In this document: piece by piece, positions 1 to 8,948 of the stretch | How positions within the stretch are numbered: position 1 is the stretch's first letter | Layout: each line of letters starts with the position of its first letter | Source of the DNA: Nereida sp. MMG025 | GTDB taxonomy: Bacteria > Pseudomonadota > Alphaproteobacteria > Rhodobacterales > Rhodobacteraceae | Assembly (NCBI RefSeq): GCF_021654165.1 | Contig: NZ_JAKFZN010000005.1 | Location: 1 to 64,000, forward strand | Direction of reading: 5' to 3' | Length of the DNA stretch: 64,000 nucleotides | Translations under genes and position numbers: made by a program | Notes under the pieces: generated by a model | The model's input: the letters and a program-made list of their open reading frames with translations, nothing else | Told to the model about the DNA's origin: nothing | Database searches by the model: none

Positions 1-1947
1 GTTGCGGCTGGACCGCGAATTTTGAACAGCTACAATCTATGAGAAACAGACCACAGAGGATGTGGTGTTGCGGCTGGACCGCGAATTTTGAACAGCTACA
101 ATTGCGCGGGTCTCACTTCCTTGGATTGGTAAGTTGCGGCTGGACCGCGAATTTTGAACAGCTACAATCCGACACCGATCCTTTATGTCGGCCCGTCCGT
201 TGCGGCTGGACCGCGAATTTTGAACAGCTACAATCGCACTCGCCACATGCGGTCCGCATAATCAGTTGCGGCTGGACCGCGAATTTTGAACAGCTACAAT
301 CAATACAACACATCGCCGACTGCCCAAACTGTTGCGGCTGGACCGCGAATTTTGAACAGCTACAATTTTAGGGGACGTCGTTAGTCAAGTCCTTCAGTTG
401 CGGCTGGACCGCGAATTTTGAACAGCTACAATGGTGAAAAATATTGGGGCGTTGCTCACATTGTTGCGGCTGGACCGCGAATTTTGAACAGCTACAATTT
501 CAAGCGCATCAACCCCATCCGGCACGCCGTTGCGGCTGGACCGCGAATTTTGAACAGCTACAATGCCGCGCTTCAGTCGGCACTTGCCGCGTTGTTGCGG
601 CTGGACCGCGAATTTTGAACAGCTACAATACGTGAACAATACACACCCCCGTCAAGCCGTTGCGGCTGGACCGCGAATTTTGAACAGCTACAATATTCAC
701 CAACAAAACGTCGACGTCGGTTGGGTTGCGGCTGGACCGCGAATTTTGAACAGCTACAATTGGCGCAAGCTATCAGCAATGTCCTGCGCAGTTGCGGCTG
801 GACCGCGAATTTTGAACAGCTACAATCGACCCACAGTGTACGTAGCGCCATGCACAGTTGCGGCTGGACCGCGAATTTTGAACAGCTACAATACGGAAAT
901 AATGCCATTGAATTTCGCGCCTGTTGCGGCTGGACCGCGAATTTTGAACAGCTACAATACTGGCACGTTGGGCGTGCAAGACGTATTGTTGCGGCTGGAC
1001 CGCGAATTTTGAACAGCTACAATCCCCTCGACAAACGCAGTGCGCACCAACACGTTGCGGCTGGACCGCGAATTTTGAACAGCTACAATAGCGCCCATTG
1101 GCGGGCTGTGCTTTCGTCTGTTGCGGCTGGACCGCGAATTTTGAACAGCTACAATAAACAGTAGATTACAAAGGTTTAGTTGCTTGTTGCGGCTGGACCG
1201 CGAATTTTGAACAGCTACAATTGGCTGCAATTTTGAAAACCTATACATGCTGTTGCGGCTGGACCGCGAATTTTGAACAGCTACAATCCACCCACCGCAT
1301 TTCATCCCATGCGTTAGGTTGCGGCTGGACCGCGAATTTTGAACAGCTACAATGATCCTAGAAGCGTTCTGGACTACGGCTACGTTGCGGCTGGACCGCG
1401 AATTTTGAACAGCTACAATAAGACGAAAGCGGGTTCGTCGTTGGGATGGGTTGCGGCTGGACCGCGAATTTTGAACAGCTACAATCATCGAACGGCTCGG
1501 CGCTCGGGGTCTTGCGTTGCGGCTGGACCGCGAATTTTGAACAGCTACAATCATCGCCAGAATTGGACCTGCCAAATGAGTGTTGCGGCTGGACCGCGAA
1601 TTTTGAACAGCTACAATTCACGGTGTCAAAGGTCCGCGATAAGACGAGTTGCGGCTGGACCGCGAATTTTGAACAGCTACAATGGATTGCAGGTGGTAGT
1701 GTCAAGGGCTGGAGTTGCGGCTGGACCGCGAATTTTGAACAGCTACAATCACTAGCTTTAATTGTGCATAGCGCCCGTTGTTGCGGCTGGACCGCGAATT
1801 TTGAACAGCTACAATATAAGGCGCGCAACGCTGGACCATTGGCGTGTTGCGGCTGGACCGCGAATTTTGAACAGCTACAATCAGCTGGCGCAAATGCTGC
1901 GGCCGCCTTGAGTTGCGGCTGGACCGCGAATTTTGAACAGCTACAAT
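1..1947 (+). CRISPR. Type II-C CRISPR array, 30 repeats, 29 spacers, open at left edge
   Basis: Thirty apparently identical 36-base repeats start at 1, 67, 133 and so on to 1912. Each begins GTTGCGGCTGG and ends GAACAGCTACAAT. The unique spacers are 30 bases, except three of 29 (565-593, 630-658, 959-987). Base 1 is the first base of a repeat, so the array probably continues outside the window and the leader is not seen. The plus strand is the crRNA sense strand, because the reverse complement of the repeat recurs as the anti-repeat of a tracrRNA at 6700-6729. Array and cas genes therefore converge, the usual type II-C arrangement. The repeat ends in TACAAT, a -10-like hexamer, so each repeat may carry its own promoter as reported for Neisseria. 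The last repeat shows no decay. Confidence 0.98.
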
Positions 1948-2020
1948 GGATCTCCAGTTAAGCCTTTGCTAACACACAGGTTTAACTGGGGCCAATTCAC
2001 ATTTTCCAAGCCGAATCGCA

Positions 2021-2365
2021 TCAAAACATCACCAATTGCTCGGGATTCTTTCGGGCGCGTTTGCGGCCTTGATCCGAGAAGTGAACAATATCGCGATATT
2101 GTCGGTCGGTGAAGTTTAGGATCTGGATATCCCCCGAATCAGGCAAATGCCGCTCGATTCGGTTCACCCGCGTTGCAAAGGCCTCCTTGCCATTGATGAA
2201 CCGAGCATAGACGGAAAACTGGCTTCGCTCAAAGCCTTCGTCCAGCAAGAAATTGCGGAATGCGGTTGCGGCTTTGCGCTGGGGTTTTGTGTCGGTCGGC
2301 AAATCGAACATTACAAGTATCCACATCAATCTGTATCCTGACAAATAGGCAACGGTATGCGTCAT
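2021..2365 (-). CDS. cas2: CRISPR-associated endonuclease Cas2
   Basis: The 114-residue protein is the Cas2 subunit of the spacer-integration complex, which holds two Cas1 dimers together. The segment MWILVMFDLPTDT (residues 14-26) is the conserved first beta strand with the Asp of the ferredoxin-like fold, and SQFSVYAR follows at about 48-55. The 13-residue N-terminal extension is common in type II Cas2. I chose the ATG at 2365 because it overlaps the cas1 stop in an ATGA arrangement, implying translational coupling. The gene ends 73 bases from the array. Presence of cas1 and cas2 without csn2 or cas4 supports type II-C. Confidence 0.96.
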   Translation of the reverse strand: MTHTVAYLSGYRLMWILVMFDLPTDTKPQRKAATAFRNFLLDEGFERSQFSVYARFINGKEAFATRVNRIERHLPDSGDIQILNFTDRQYRDIVHFSDQGRKRARKNPEQLVMF

Positions 2366-3273
2366 GCGCCCAGCCCTGCAAGGGTCAACGCATCGGGCGG
2401 CCGCGGCAGGGCAAGGGACAGCTTGCCGACTTCAAAACTCTGCCCGAGGGACGTGGCCAGTTTCATCAAAGCCACCGATACCGGAGTAACGCCGTCCCCC
2501 AGAGGCAGGTCTGTCGCGATCAGGCGGGCCAAGTTTTGCTTGGCCTTGGTGTCGACCTGAACACCGGACCGGGCGACGAGCGTTCTGACGGCGCAATCGA
2601 CCAGCGGGCGGAACGGCTCCATTAGATCGTCGACAAGCGCGAAGGCATTGCCGCGGTTGGAGTGGAATAGCCCAATGGAGGGGTGCAGGCCGGCGGCCAC
2701 GACAGCCCGCGCGGTGGCCGCCCGCAAGACCGTGTAACCATAGTTTAGAAGCGCGTTTTCCTCCCCTTTCCCTGCATCGCGGCGAAAGTCCGGACCCATC
2801 ATGCGAGGCCAATAATATCGCGCAGCCTGGGCTTCGATGTTGGTGCTGTCGCCAGATGTGATCTTGCGGATCATCTTAGACAGAGGCGCGGTCGGCTCGC
2901 CATTTGCATCCAAAGCAGCGGCCTGCATGGCGACCTTGGCGGAAACGACCTGCTTCCAGGCCTGTTTGATAAGTGGCGCTTTCGCCTGCCACTGTGCGCG
3001 CATACGGGCGCCTTGAGCATGATGTCCTTCCAGCGGCATGAGCACGGATTTCGGCGCGTGGTTGGCAGCACACAGAACGACCGGAGCCCCTCGCTCGGCC
3101 AATTCCGTCAACAGGGATGTCGACCAGGTGGTGCCGTGGGCGTGGACGATCACGCCCGCAATCTGATCCAGAGGCGTCCGGCCGATTTCAACCCCGTCTT
3201 CGGAAACTTTCAAGAATCCGCGATCACGCGACAAATACCGTCCGTCGGTTGCAATATCAATAATCTGGTCCAC
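2362..3273 (-). CDS. cas1: CRISPR-associated endonuclease Cas1 (type II)
   Basis: The 303-residue protein is the metal-dependent integrase that inserts new spacers into the array. The N-terminal beta domain contains GVEIGRTPLDQIAGVIVHAHG (about 26-46), and the C-terminal helical domain carries the active-site region, with SIGLFHSNRGNAFALVDDLMEPFRP near residues 200-225. There the His and Asp/Glu of the Cas1 metal site are expected; an upstream Glu lies in the NALLNYGYTVLRAAT helix. Length is normal for type II Cas1. The start is a GTG at 3273 preceded by GAGGGG. The stop overlaps cas2, and cas9 ends 79 bases upstream, so cas9-cas1-cas2 look like one operon. Confidence 0.97.
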   Translation of the reverse strand: MDQIIDIATDGRYLSRDRGFLKVSEDGVEIGRTPLDQIAGVIVHAHGTTWSTSLLTELAERGAPVVLCAANHAPKSVLMPLEGHHAQGARMRAQWQAKAPLIKQAWKQVVSAKVAMQAAALDANGEPTAPLSKMIRKITSGDSTNIEAQAARYYWPRMMGPDFRRDAGKGEENALLNYGYTVLRAATARAVVAAGLHPSIGLFHSNRGNAFALVDDLMEPFRPLVDCAVRTLVARSGVQVDTKAKQNLARLIATDLPLGDGVTPVSVALMKLATSLGQSFEVGKLSLALPRPPDALTLAGLGA

Positions 3274-3352
3274 ACGTTACCCCTCACGCCCCACGCGAAT
3301 CGTTAACGTGTTGAGTATATTGCCACTCTTCTATTTCACCAAATTCGAGCGT

Positions 3353-6300
3353 CTATGAAGGGGGGCCGGGATCGCGCAGGCGGCCCATCTCATCCACAAA
3401 AACCCGGCGAGCTTTGGCCTTGACGAGGGGGCCTGCTCCCATCTGAATCAGTTTAAAATCATCTTTTGGGTCTCGGTCGCGCGCATCGGCGTTTGCTTCG
3501 CAATGCGGCGCAACGAAGATACTCCCGTTTTGTTTCATTTTTTGCACATATCCAACAACTGTTTCACCATCCCGCTCCAGCATCACCATGTCCCGCTTGA
3601 ATATCCGCATCAGCCGTTTCGCGGCCGGATGAGGTTTCTTTTCGACACCCGACTGATGTGCCTCAAAGGTCGTAACGACCTGCGGCTTGATCTTACCATC
3701 GGGCAAACGCCAGATTTCATAGCAATGGTTGCTGTCACCCTTGTAGGCCTTGAAGGGCTTTCCGTCCTTATCGGAGACCTCGACCCGCGCACTTTTCTGC
3801 AAGGTTTCTTCAAGCCTGACCCGACGCAGGCCGAAATAGGGGCTGTCGGAATTGTCCGGCAATTTCGGTGAGTCCGCGAAGGCCCGCAGCGCAGCTTCGA
3901 ACGCCTTGCCATCCAGCCCACGCGTCACACGCGCAAGGTGCTTTTGCAAATCGAGATCGCGGATATTTGCGCCGCGTTTGGTGATGGCAATATCGTTCGG
4001 GCTGAGCGACGCGAGCGGCTTGCGGCTTACGACTGTGCCGTCCTGTCCGATCCCGTAAGCGGTATCGTTGTGAAGCTGGCCACTTGTGCTGTCGCGTCCC
4101 GATTTACGTGCGCCCGGGTCGATGCGCCCGTGATCGGCGCGGTGGCTCACGATTATCTGCGCGACCTGCTCGCCGATGTCGTCGCGAAACCCCTGCCACG
4201 GGGGCGGCACAGAACGTGCGACCTCTTCGGCACCGTTCATCTCGTCCCGTTTTGCCATGTCGGCGATCCTTTTGATCAGCCCACGGTCGGTGGCGGCGAC
4301 CACTGCGGCATCAATCGCATGGTGGCGGTGATCGGTGCGGTTCTTAGCCTTGACGGTTTGCGCGTCGCTATCCGTCAGCGCGGTCAATCCGTTCAGCCCC
4401 CAGTGCCGCCGCAACATTTCCGTCAGTCGGCCTGAGACGACCCAGACGTGGTTCTTGCCGTCACCCCCGTCATAAAGCGCGTCCAAATAGGCCCGCGCGA
4501 TACGTGACAGATATTGCGTGTCTTTCAACGCCCGCGCACTGAAATCATTTTCATCCTCGAACCGTTTCATCGCATCAGGTGCGAACCGCCAGGCCTTGTT
4601 GGCGGGCAGGTTCTTGAGGTTGCCAGCAATCGCCTCCCATTGGTCTGTATCACCCCATGCTTCCCACGGGGTCTTGTTAGTTTTCTGGCGGTTCGCCTCT
4701 TTCAGACAGAGCGTGCGGTTGGCGAACCCGTCATCCAGCGTGCGCGAAAACGGCAGAATGTGATCCACGTCGCAGGAGCCGTCAAACAGCATTCCCGCGC
4801 TGATCCGTTTGCCGGTGTAAGGGCAATTGCGGGTCATGACGTCATCACCAAGGTCTTCCCAAAGGCGCAACACCATCCGGTTAGCACCCGTATTCGGCAC
4901 CCCCATCTCTTCAAGCTTCTTACCCCGCGCAATCGCCGCTTCGGTGTTCTTCTTGATATCGCGTTGGACGTCCTTCTTTTGATCCTCGGACAGTTTCAGA
5001 TCACGGGCCAGTTCCACGACGATTTCATCCGGCTTGCCGTAAACCGCAATGATCTTGTTCACCAAACGGCGCAGCTGGTTCAGCCCGATATGTACCGTCG
5101 GGTTGGTGATCCGGCCATAACGCGTGATATCATCGTCCTTCGGATCGTAGGTGCCAGGGATTACATGGCGTTCGAGTATTTCACCGTAATAGGGAAGGTT
5201 CTCCAACACCTCGCCCGTGCGGCCGTCCGAATGATGCCATCCGCAAGCCGCCACCGCCGCGCTGTAGGTCAACACATCCGACTCCAGCGCTGCCAGGATT
5301 CGAGTGGTCGCCGTCAGCCCCAAACGACCGTAGCCTTCTGGCAGGGGTGCGTTTGCGGTCGCCTCTGCATGGTCACGATCCAACCCGTGAACCTCCATCA
5401 ACCATCTGACAAGCTCCGCATATTCCTCGTCACTCTGCACGGAGCGAATGCGCTGCACCACATCCCATTGCCCATCCCAATCCAGCATTGACCAGCGCAC
5501 CCCGAGCCTGTCAGGAAGGGACAGGCTCGCACGCACGGGGTCACAGGCAATCGCATCTCGGTTCGCGGTTTCCAACGTAAAACTCTGCTCGGGCCGCAGT
5601 TTGATCACCTTGCCAAGCGCCTTCAATTTCATCGTCATACCGGACAGCGACTTCGTATGCCCCTTGTTGTCCAAGGCATGCACGATCTGATCCCGCTCTT
5701 CGCGTGTCAGCGGCCGAGAAGGCGCACCCCGCGCCGCGACTTTCAAATTGTTGACCGTTTCTAGCAGAATCCGCCGCTGGTTCAGCGGATGTGCACTGGG
5801 AATACGTCGCTCGTCTGTGAACAGGCACAAGCCCACCTCTGGCGTCTTTAAGGGACGTTGGTGAAAGATGATCGTCGCAATCTCATCGCGCAGATCGTCC
5901 GTCAGGATATCGGGCGCGTGACGAGCTTGCGCCACCCATAGCTTGTCGAACTCCTCAGACAGATGCTTGCGGTCGGGATAGAAGTCATATCCCGCCTCTT
6001 CCTTCTCCACGTTACCCCGCCGCGCCACGGTCAGCCGTGTGCGCACGCTCGGCACGCTCTTGGGGTCCGGGGCCGCAGCGCGACGCTTATGTAGGAACTC
6101 ACCGTATGTGCGCGCGCCCTTCGTTATCATCGCCTGATCCAGCCGCGCCGTCGCATCCTTGATCTTGCCGCTTTCGTTGTCACCGCGATCAGTCTTACGG
6201 TTGGATTTGAAGCCCCGCCGTTGGTTAAGGTGAAACAGTGCCCGTCCGAAATGGGTCAGCGGCAAAGCCTTGTCCAACCCCTCGGCCCGCAGTGCATACG

Positions 6301-6598
6301 GATCCAAAACCTCAAGCGCCTTTGCCTCGGCCGGATCGGCTGGCATCAACCCTACTTGCGCCATTCGCTTCATCAAGGCGGCCTTGCGACGCAAATACCT
6401 GTCGCGCCTTTTTCGTTGGGAACGTGCTTCGCGACGTTTCACTGCAAGGGATTTACCAACCTTAAACGCTGGCGCCGGTTCTCGCCCATCCGAAAAGATG
6501 CGCACACCACCGTCGATTACCTCGGTGATCCGGCTATTTTCGGTGCCATATAGCCACCACCCGATAGAATTTGTGCCAATATCCAAGCCAAGACGCAT
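3353..6598 (-). CDS. cas9: CRISPR-associated endonuclease Cas9 (type II-C)
   Basis: This is the RNA-guided DNA endonuclease that uses crRNA and tracrRNA to cut both strands of a target. The 1081-residue length is typical of compact type II-C Cas9. RuvC-I is DIGTNSIGW (catalytic D6), the Arg-rich bridge helix is about residues 50-79, RuvC-II is VVELARD (E529), HNH is CDVDHILPFSRT (H613, with N627), and RuvC-III is HHAIDAAVVAAT (H760, D763). The C-terminal part should recognise the PAM, which cannot be read from sequence. All catalytic residues are intact. The start at 6598 is chosen because AAGGGGA lies just upstream and translation opens with MRLGLDIGTNS; a 15-residue upstream extension has no Cas9 similarity. 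A tracrRNA lies divergently upstream. Confidence 0.98.
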   Translation of the reverse strand: MRLGLDIGTNSIGWWLYGTENSRITEVIDGGVRIFSDGREPAPAFKVGKSLAVKRREARSQRKRRDRYLRRKAALMKRMAQVGLMPADPAEAKALEVLDPYALRAEGLDKALPLTHFGRALFHLNQRRGFKSNRKTDRGDNESGKIKDATARLDQAMITKGARTYGEFLHKRRAAAPDPKSVPSVRTRLTVARRGNVEKEEAGYDFYPDRKHLSEEFDKLWVAQARHAPDILTDDLRDEIATIIFHQRPLKTPEVGLCLFTDERRIPSAHPLNQRRILLETVNNLKVAARGAPSRPLTREERDQIVHALDNKGHTKSLSGMTMKLKALGKVIKLRPEQSFTLETANRDAIACDPVRASLSLPDRLGVRWSMLDWDGQWDVVQRIRSVQSDEEYAELVRWLMEVHGLDRDHAEATANAPLPEGYGRLGLTATTRILAALESDVLTYSAAVAACGWHHSDGRTGEVLENLPYYGEILERHVIPGTYDPKDDDITRYGRITNPTVHIGLNQLRRLVNKIIAVYGKPDEIVVELARDLKLSEDQKKDVQRDIKKNTEAAIARGKKLEEMGVPNTGANRMVLRLWEDLGDDVMTRNCPYTGKRISAGMLFDGSCDVDHILPFSRTLDDGFANRTLCLKEANRQKTNKTPWEAWGDTDQWEAIAGNLKNLPANKAWRFAPDAMKRFEDENDFSARALKDTQYLSRIARAYLDALYDGGDGKNHVWVVSGRLTEMLRRHWGLNGLTALTDSDAQTVKAKNRTDHRHHAIDAAVVAATDRGLIKRIADMAKRDEMNGAEEVARSVPPPWQGFRDDIGEQVAQIIVSHRADHGRIDPGARKSGRDSTSGQLHNDTAYGIGQDGTVVSRKPLASLSPNDIAITKRGANIRDLDLQKHLARVTRGLDGKAFEAALRAFADSPKLPDNSDSPYFGLRRVRLEETLQKSARVEVSDKDGKPFKAYKGDSNHCYEIWRLPDGKIKPQVVTTFEAHQSGVEKKPHPAAKRLMRIFKRDMVMLERDGETVVGYVQKMKQNGSIFVAPHCEANADARDRDPKDDFKLIQMGAGPLVKAKARRVFVDEMGRLRDPGPPS

Positions 6599-6625
6599 AT
6601 CTTTCCCCTTAAAAATACAGAGAAA

Positions 6626-6672
6626 ATAATGCACTTGGCACATGAATACTCAATCTAAAAGTGTGCTTGACG
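6626..6672. promoter_or_regulatory. Divergent cas9 / tracrRNA promoter candidates
   Basis: On the minus strand, TTGAGT (6653-6648) and CATTAT (6631-6626), 16 bases apart, sit about 30 bases upstream of the cas9 start. On the plus strand, TTGACG (6667-6672) is a good -35 for the tracrRNA, but the -10 around 6690 (AAGACT) is weak. These are pattern matches only. The rest of the 340-base gap between cas9 and the next gene holds the tracrRNA; beyond 6790 I see nothing else. Confidence 0.35.
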
Positions 6673-6697
6673 TCTCTGGCAAAACTGGGAAGACTGA

Positions 6698-6785
6698 CAT
6701 TGTTCAAAATTCGCGGTCGAGCCGTTAACAAGCATTCGATTGCACCACATTGAAGCGCAGGCCACGGCCTGCGTTTCTTCATTTT
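6698..6785 (+). ncRNA. tracrRNA for the type II-C system
   Basis: Positions 6700-6729 are a near-perfect reverse complement of the first 30 bases of the CRISPR repeat, including an uninterrupted TGTTCAAAATTCGCGGTC. It differs near the end, where GCCGTTAAC stands for GCCGCAAC and one C is G. This anti-repeat pairs with the repeat part of pre-crRNA. It is followed by a short linker with a possible nexus hairpin and then a strong stem, CGCAGGCC (6756-6763) with GGCCTGCG (6766-6773), and the T-rich TTTCTTCATTTT, which looks like a Rho-independent terminator. Orientation is opposite to cas9 and the same as the array. The exact 5' end is not determined. Confidence 0.92.
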
Positions 6786-6938
6786 GGACAAGACCACATT
6801 ACGAGTGCATTAAAATTCACTCACCAAAAGGTAATTAATAGAATGTCCGCTTTGCTCTCTTTGTCTTCATTGCTTCGCAATGGCAGCGAGCTTCCGCTTT
6901 CCGCCGTCTCTGACCGACAAAGCATGCCCACCGCACTA

Positions 6939-8948
6939 CTAATGAATAGGTTTTTCGCCATCCCCCTCTCGCAGTATCGCTTCCATTTCTTCTAAGCCAT
7001 CGACTGCAGAACGCATCTGCGCCTCATCATCCACGCCCACTGACTCGGCATCCGCGACTTGGCCTCCAAAATCCATTTCCATCTGGCGCTGTTCCTCGGC
7101 GATCACAGCTTGAACGACGGGCGCAGTCCTCTTTGGTGCGACATCGGTTTGCCCTGACGATTGGTCATCAGCAGCCTGACTTGCCCTCTCCTCATCGGCT
7201 TCACCTCCACTGGCCCCCTCTGGTGGCGGCGTCATCGGCATGGCGCGCAGACTCAGTGGCAGATCGCCGTTCGGACCCCCTCCCCCCGGCTCCGGAAACG
7301 GCAACTTCCCCTTCTGCGCCGCATGGATCGCCTTGAACAGCCGGTCATTAAAATACTGAATCCGCTTCGCCCGGACCGGCATCTGGGCATCGATGACCAT
7401 GACGATCTCGTCAAGCGGCAGGCGACGCGCCTCATCTTCGGGCAACAAAGAGCTTTCTTCGGTCCGTGTGGATTGGCTGCGGCCCTCGAAGGGGTTCTTG
7501 CCGATCGACTGCGACCTCGTGACCACAGTTTTCGTGGTCTTCCCAACCGCCTTGCTCAGCTCCTCGACGGTCTTTTCATCCGACGGCGTGAGGTAAAGCT
7601 TCACGCCCGCGTTGCCCTGCAGGGCGCGGCGGGTGTTCTCGCCATAGATTTCATCGAGGGCGGGGATGGTTTGGGTGACCACGGCCAGGTGACCTCGATA
7701 GGTGCGCAGAGTCTCGATGCTCTCGACCACAATGGGCATCTTACCGAGGCGATTGAACTCGTCCAGCATGATCATCACCGGCCACGGCTCATCCGGCCCG
7801 GGGTCTTTTTCCTGCATGGCGGAGAGCAGGTCGGAAAAGAAGAGCCGGATCAGCGGCGCCAGCGGCTTCACCATGAGGGGCTGGACCACGAGATAGACCG
7901 AAAAGGGCTTCTTGCGGATCGTCCGGAAATCAAAATCCGACACCGCCGTCGCCTCGTCGATGGCCGGGTTCTGCCATTGATCGAGCCCCGATGTCATCAG
8001 GAGCGAGACATAGGAGGTCAGAGTATCGTTGTTGGTGGACGCCAGCCGCGTGAAGATCAGCTTGGCCGCCCTGTTGTCGACTTCATGGCCCCGCGCGAAA
8101 TACTCCTTCTGCTTGTTCCCGCCCGAGGCGGCGATGCGGTAGATCTCGCCCAAGGTCGGGCGCTTGCGCTGGAACGCCAACAGGCCTGCCGCCACGAAGA
8201 GATCGATCCCGCCCTTGAGGAGGCCCTGCACCCGGTCATTGTCGCTTTGCAGGAAGAGCGTCGCCAGGAGCTGCAATTCCATCTGCTGGCGCGCGGGGTC
8301 TTTCAGTTGATAGATGCGCAGGAGCGGGTTGTAGCGATGCGTGCGCTTGCCCTCCCAATCGGTGGGGGCAAAGCGATAGACCTTGTCGCCCTGGGCTGCG
8401 CGGTGCCGGGCCGTGGCCTCAAAACACTCGCCCTTCACATCGAGCGTCACGACGGAGCCTTGCCAAGTCAACAGGTTTGGAATGACGAAACCCGTGGTCT
8501 TGCCGCGACCCGTGGGCGCCACGATCAGCGCATGCGGAAAAACCTTTGAGCAAATGTAATTGGCGCGGGAGCCCGGGGGCCCCAGCTTGCCGAGGATGAA
8601 CCCGGTCCCGGGCGCTCCGAAAAACTCGTTGGCCTTCATCTCGCGCGCAGACTGCCAATGGGTCTGACCAAAGCGTGTAAGGGCGGAGCCCGAGAGTGCG
8701 AGGCTCAGCATCAAGCCGGCGGCGGCAAAGCTGCCGATCATGAGGTGAATAAGTTGCGCGTCCTCAGGTCGGCGATCGCGGATCGTCAGATAGTTCTGCG
8801 CGATATAGGCAAAGTCGATCTCAGCCCCGAAGCCCAGATCCTGATAAGTCAGCACGGCCGAGGCGATGGTATAGCCCATGGCGGCGGTCACCAGCGTCAC
8901 CAACAGGACCCCTGTTGCGATTCGCGCCTTTCCAATGGAGGCGCTCAA
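6939..8948 (-). CDS. virD4: Type IV coupling protein, VirD4/TraG family
   Basis: The 669-residue membrane ATPase would connect the relaxosome to a type IV secretion channel during DNA transfer. Two hydrophobic segments (about 10-32 and 66-90) form the membrane anchor. Walker A is APTGRGKTT (144-152) and Walker B is VMIMLDEF (391-398). The tail beyond about 560 is rich in Pro, Gly and acidic residues and looks disordered. The gene overlaps the relaxase stop by four bases (ATGA), so the two are translationally coupled. No virB/mating-pair genes are in the window, so it may serve a channel encoded elsewhere on the replicon or in the cell. Confidence 0.93.
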   Translation of the reverse strand: MSASIGKARIATGVLLVTLVTAAMGYTIASAVLTYQDLGFGAEIDFAYIAQNYLTIRDRRPEDAQLIHLMIGSFAAAGLMLSLALSGSALTRFGQTHWQSAREMKANEFFGAPGTGFILGKLGPPGSRANYICSKVFPHALIVAPTGRGKTTGFVIPNLLTWQGSVVTLDVKGECFEATARHRAAQGDKVYRFAPTDWEGKRTHRYNPLLRIYQLKDPARQQMELQLLATLFLQSDNDRVQGLLKGGIDLFVAAGLLAFQRKRPTLGEIYRIAASGGNKQKEYFARGHEVDNRAAKLIFTRLASTNNDTLTSYVSLLMTSGLDQWQNPAIDEATAVSDFDFRTIRKKPFSVYLVVQPLMVKPLAPLIRLFFSDLLSAMQEKDPGPDEPWPVMIMLDEFNRLGKMPIVVESIETLRTYRGHLAVVTQTIPALDEIYGENTRRALQGNAGVKLYLTPSDEKTVEELSKAVGKTTKTVVTRSQSIGKNPFEGRSQSTRTEESSLLPEDEARRLPLDEIVMVIDAQMPVRAKRIQYFNDRLFKAIHAAQKGKLPFPEPGGGGPNGDLPLSLRAMPMTPPPEGASGGEADEERASQAADDQSSGQTDVAPKRTAPVVQAVIAEEQRQMEMDFGGQVADAESVGVDDEAQMRSAVDGLEEMEAILREGDGEKPIH

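Noticed and set aside
37-1961. Long open frames through the CRISPR array
   Set aside because: They follow from the 66-base period of repeat and spacer and repeat the same peptide; no ribosome sites. Shadow of the array.
6599-6643. 15-residue N-terminal extension of Cas9
   Set aside because: The AAGGGGA ribosome site and the RuvC-I start fit the ATG at 6598; the extension has no Cas9 similarity.
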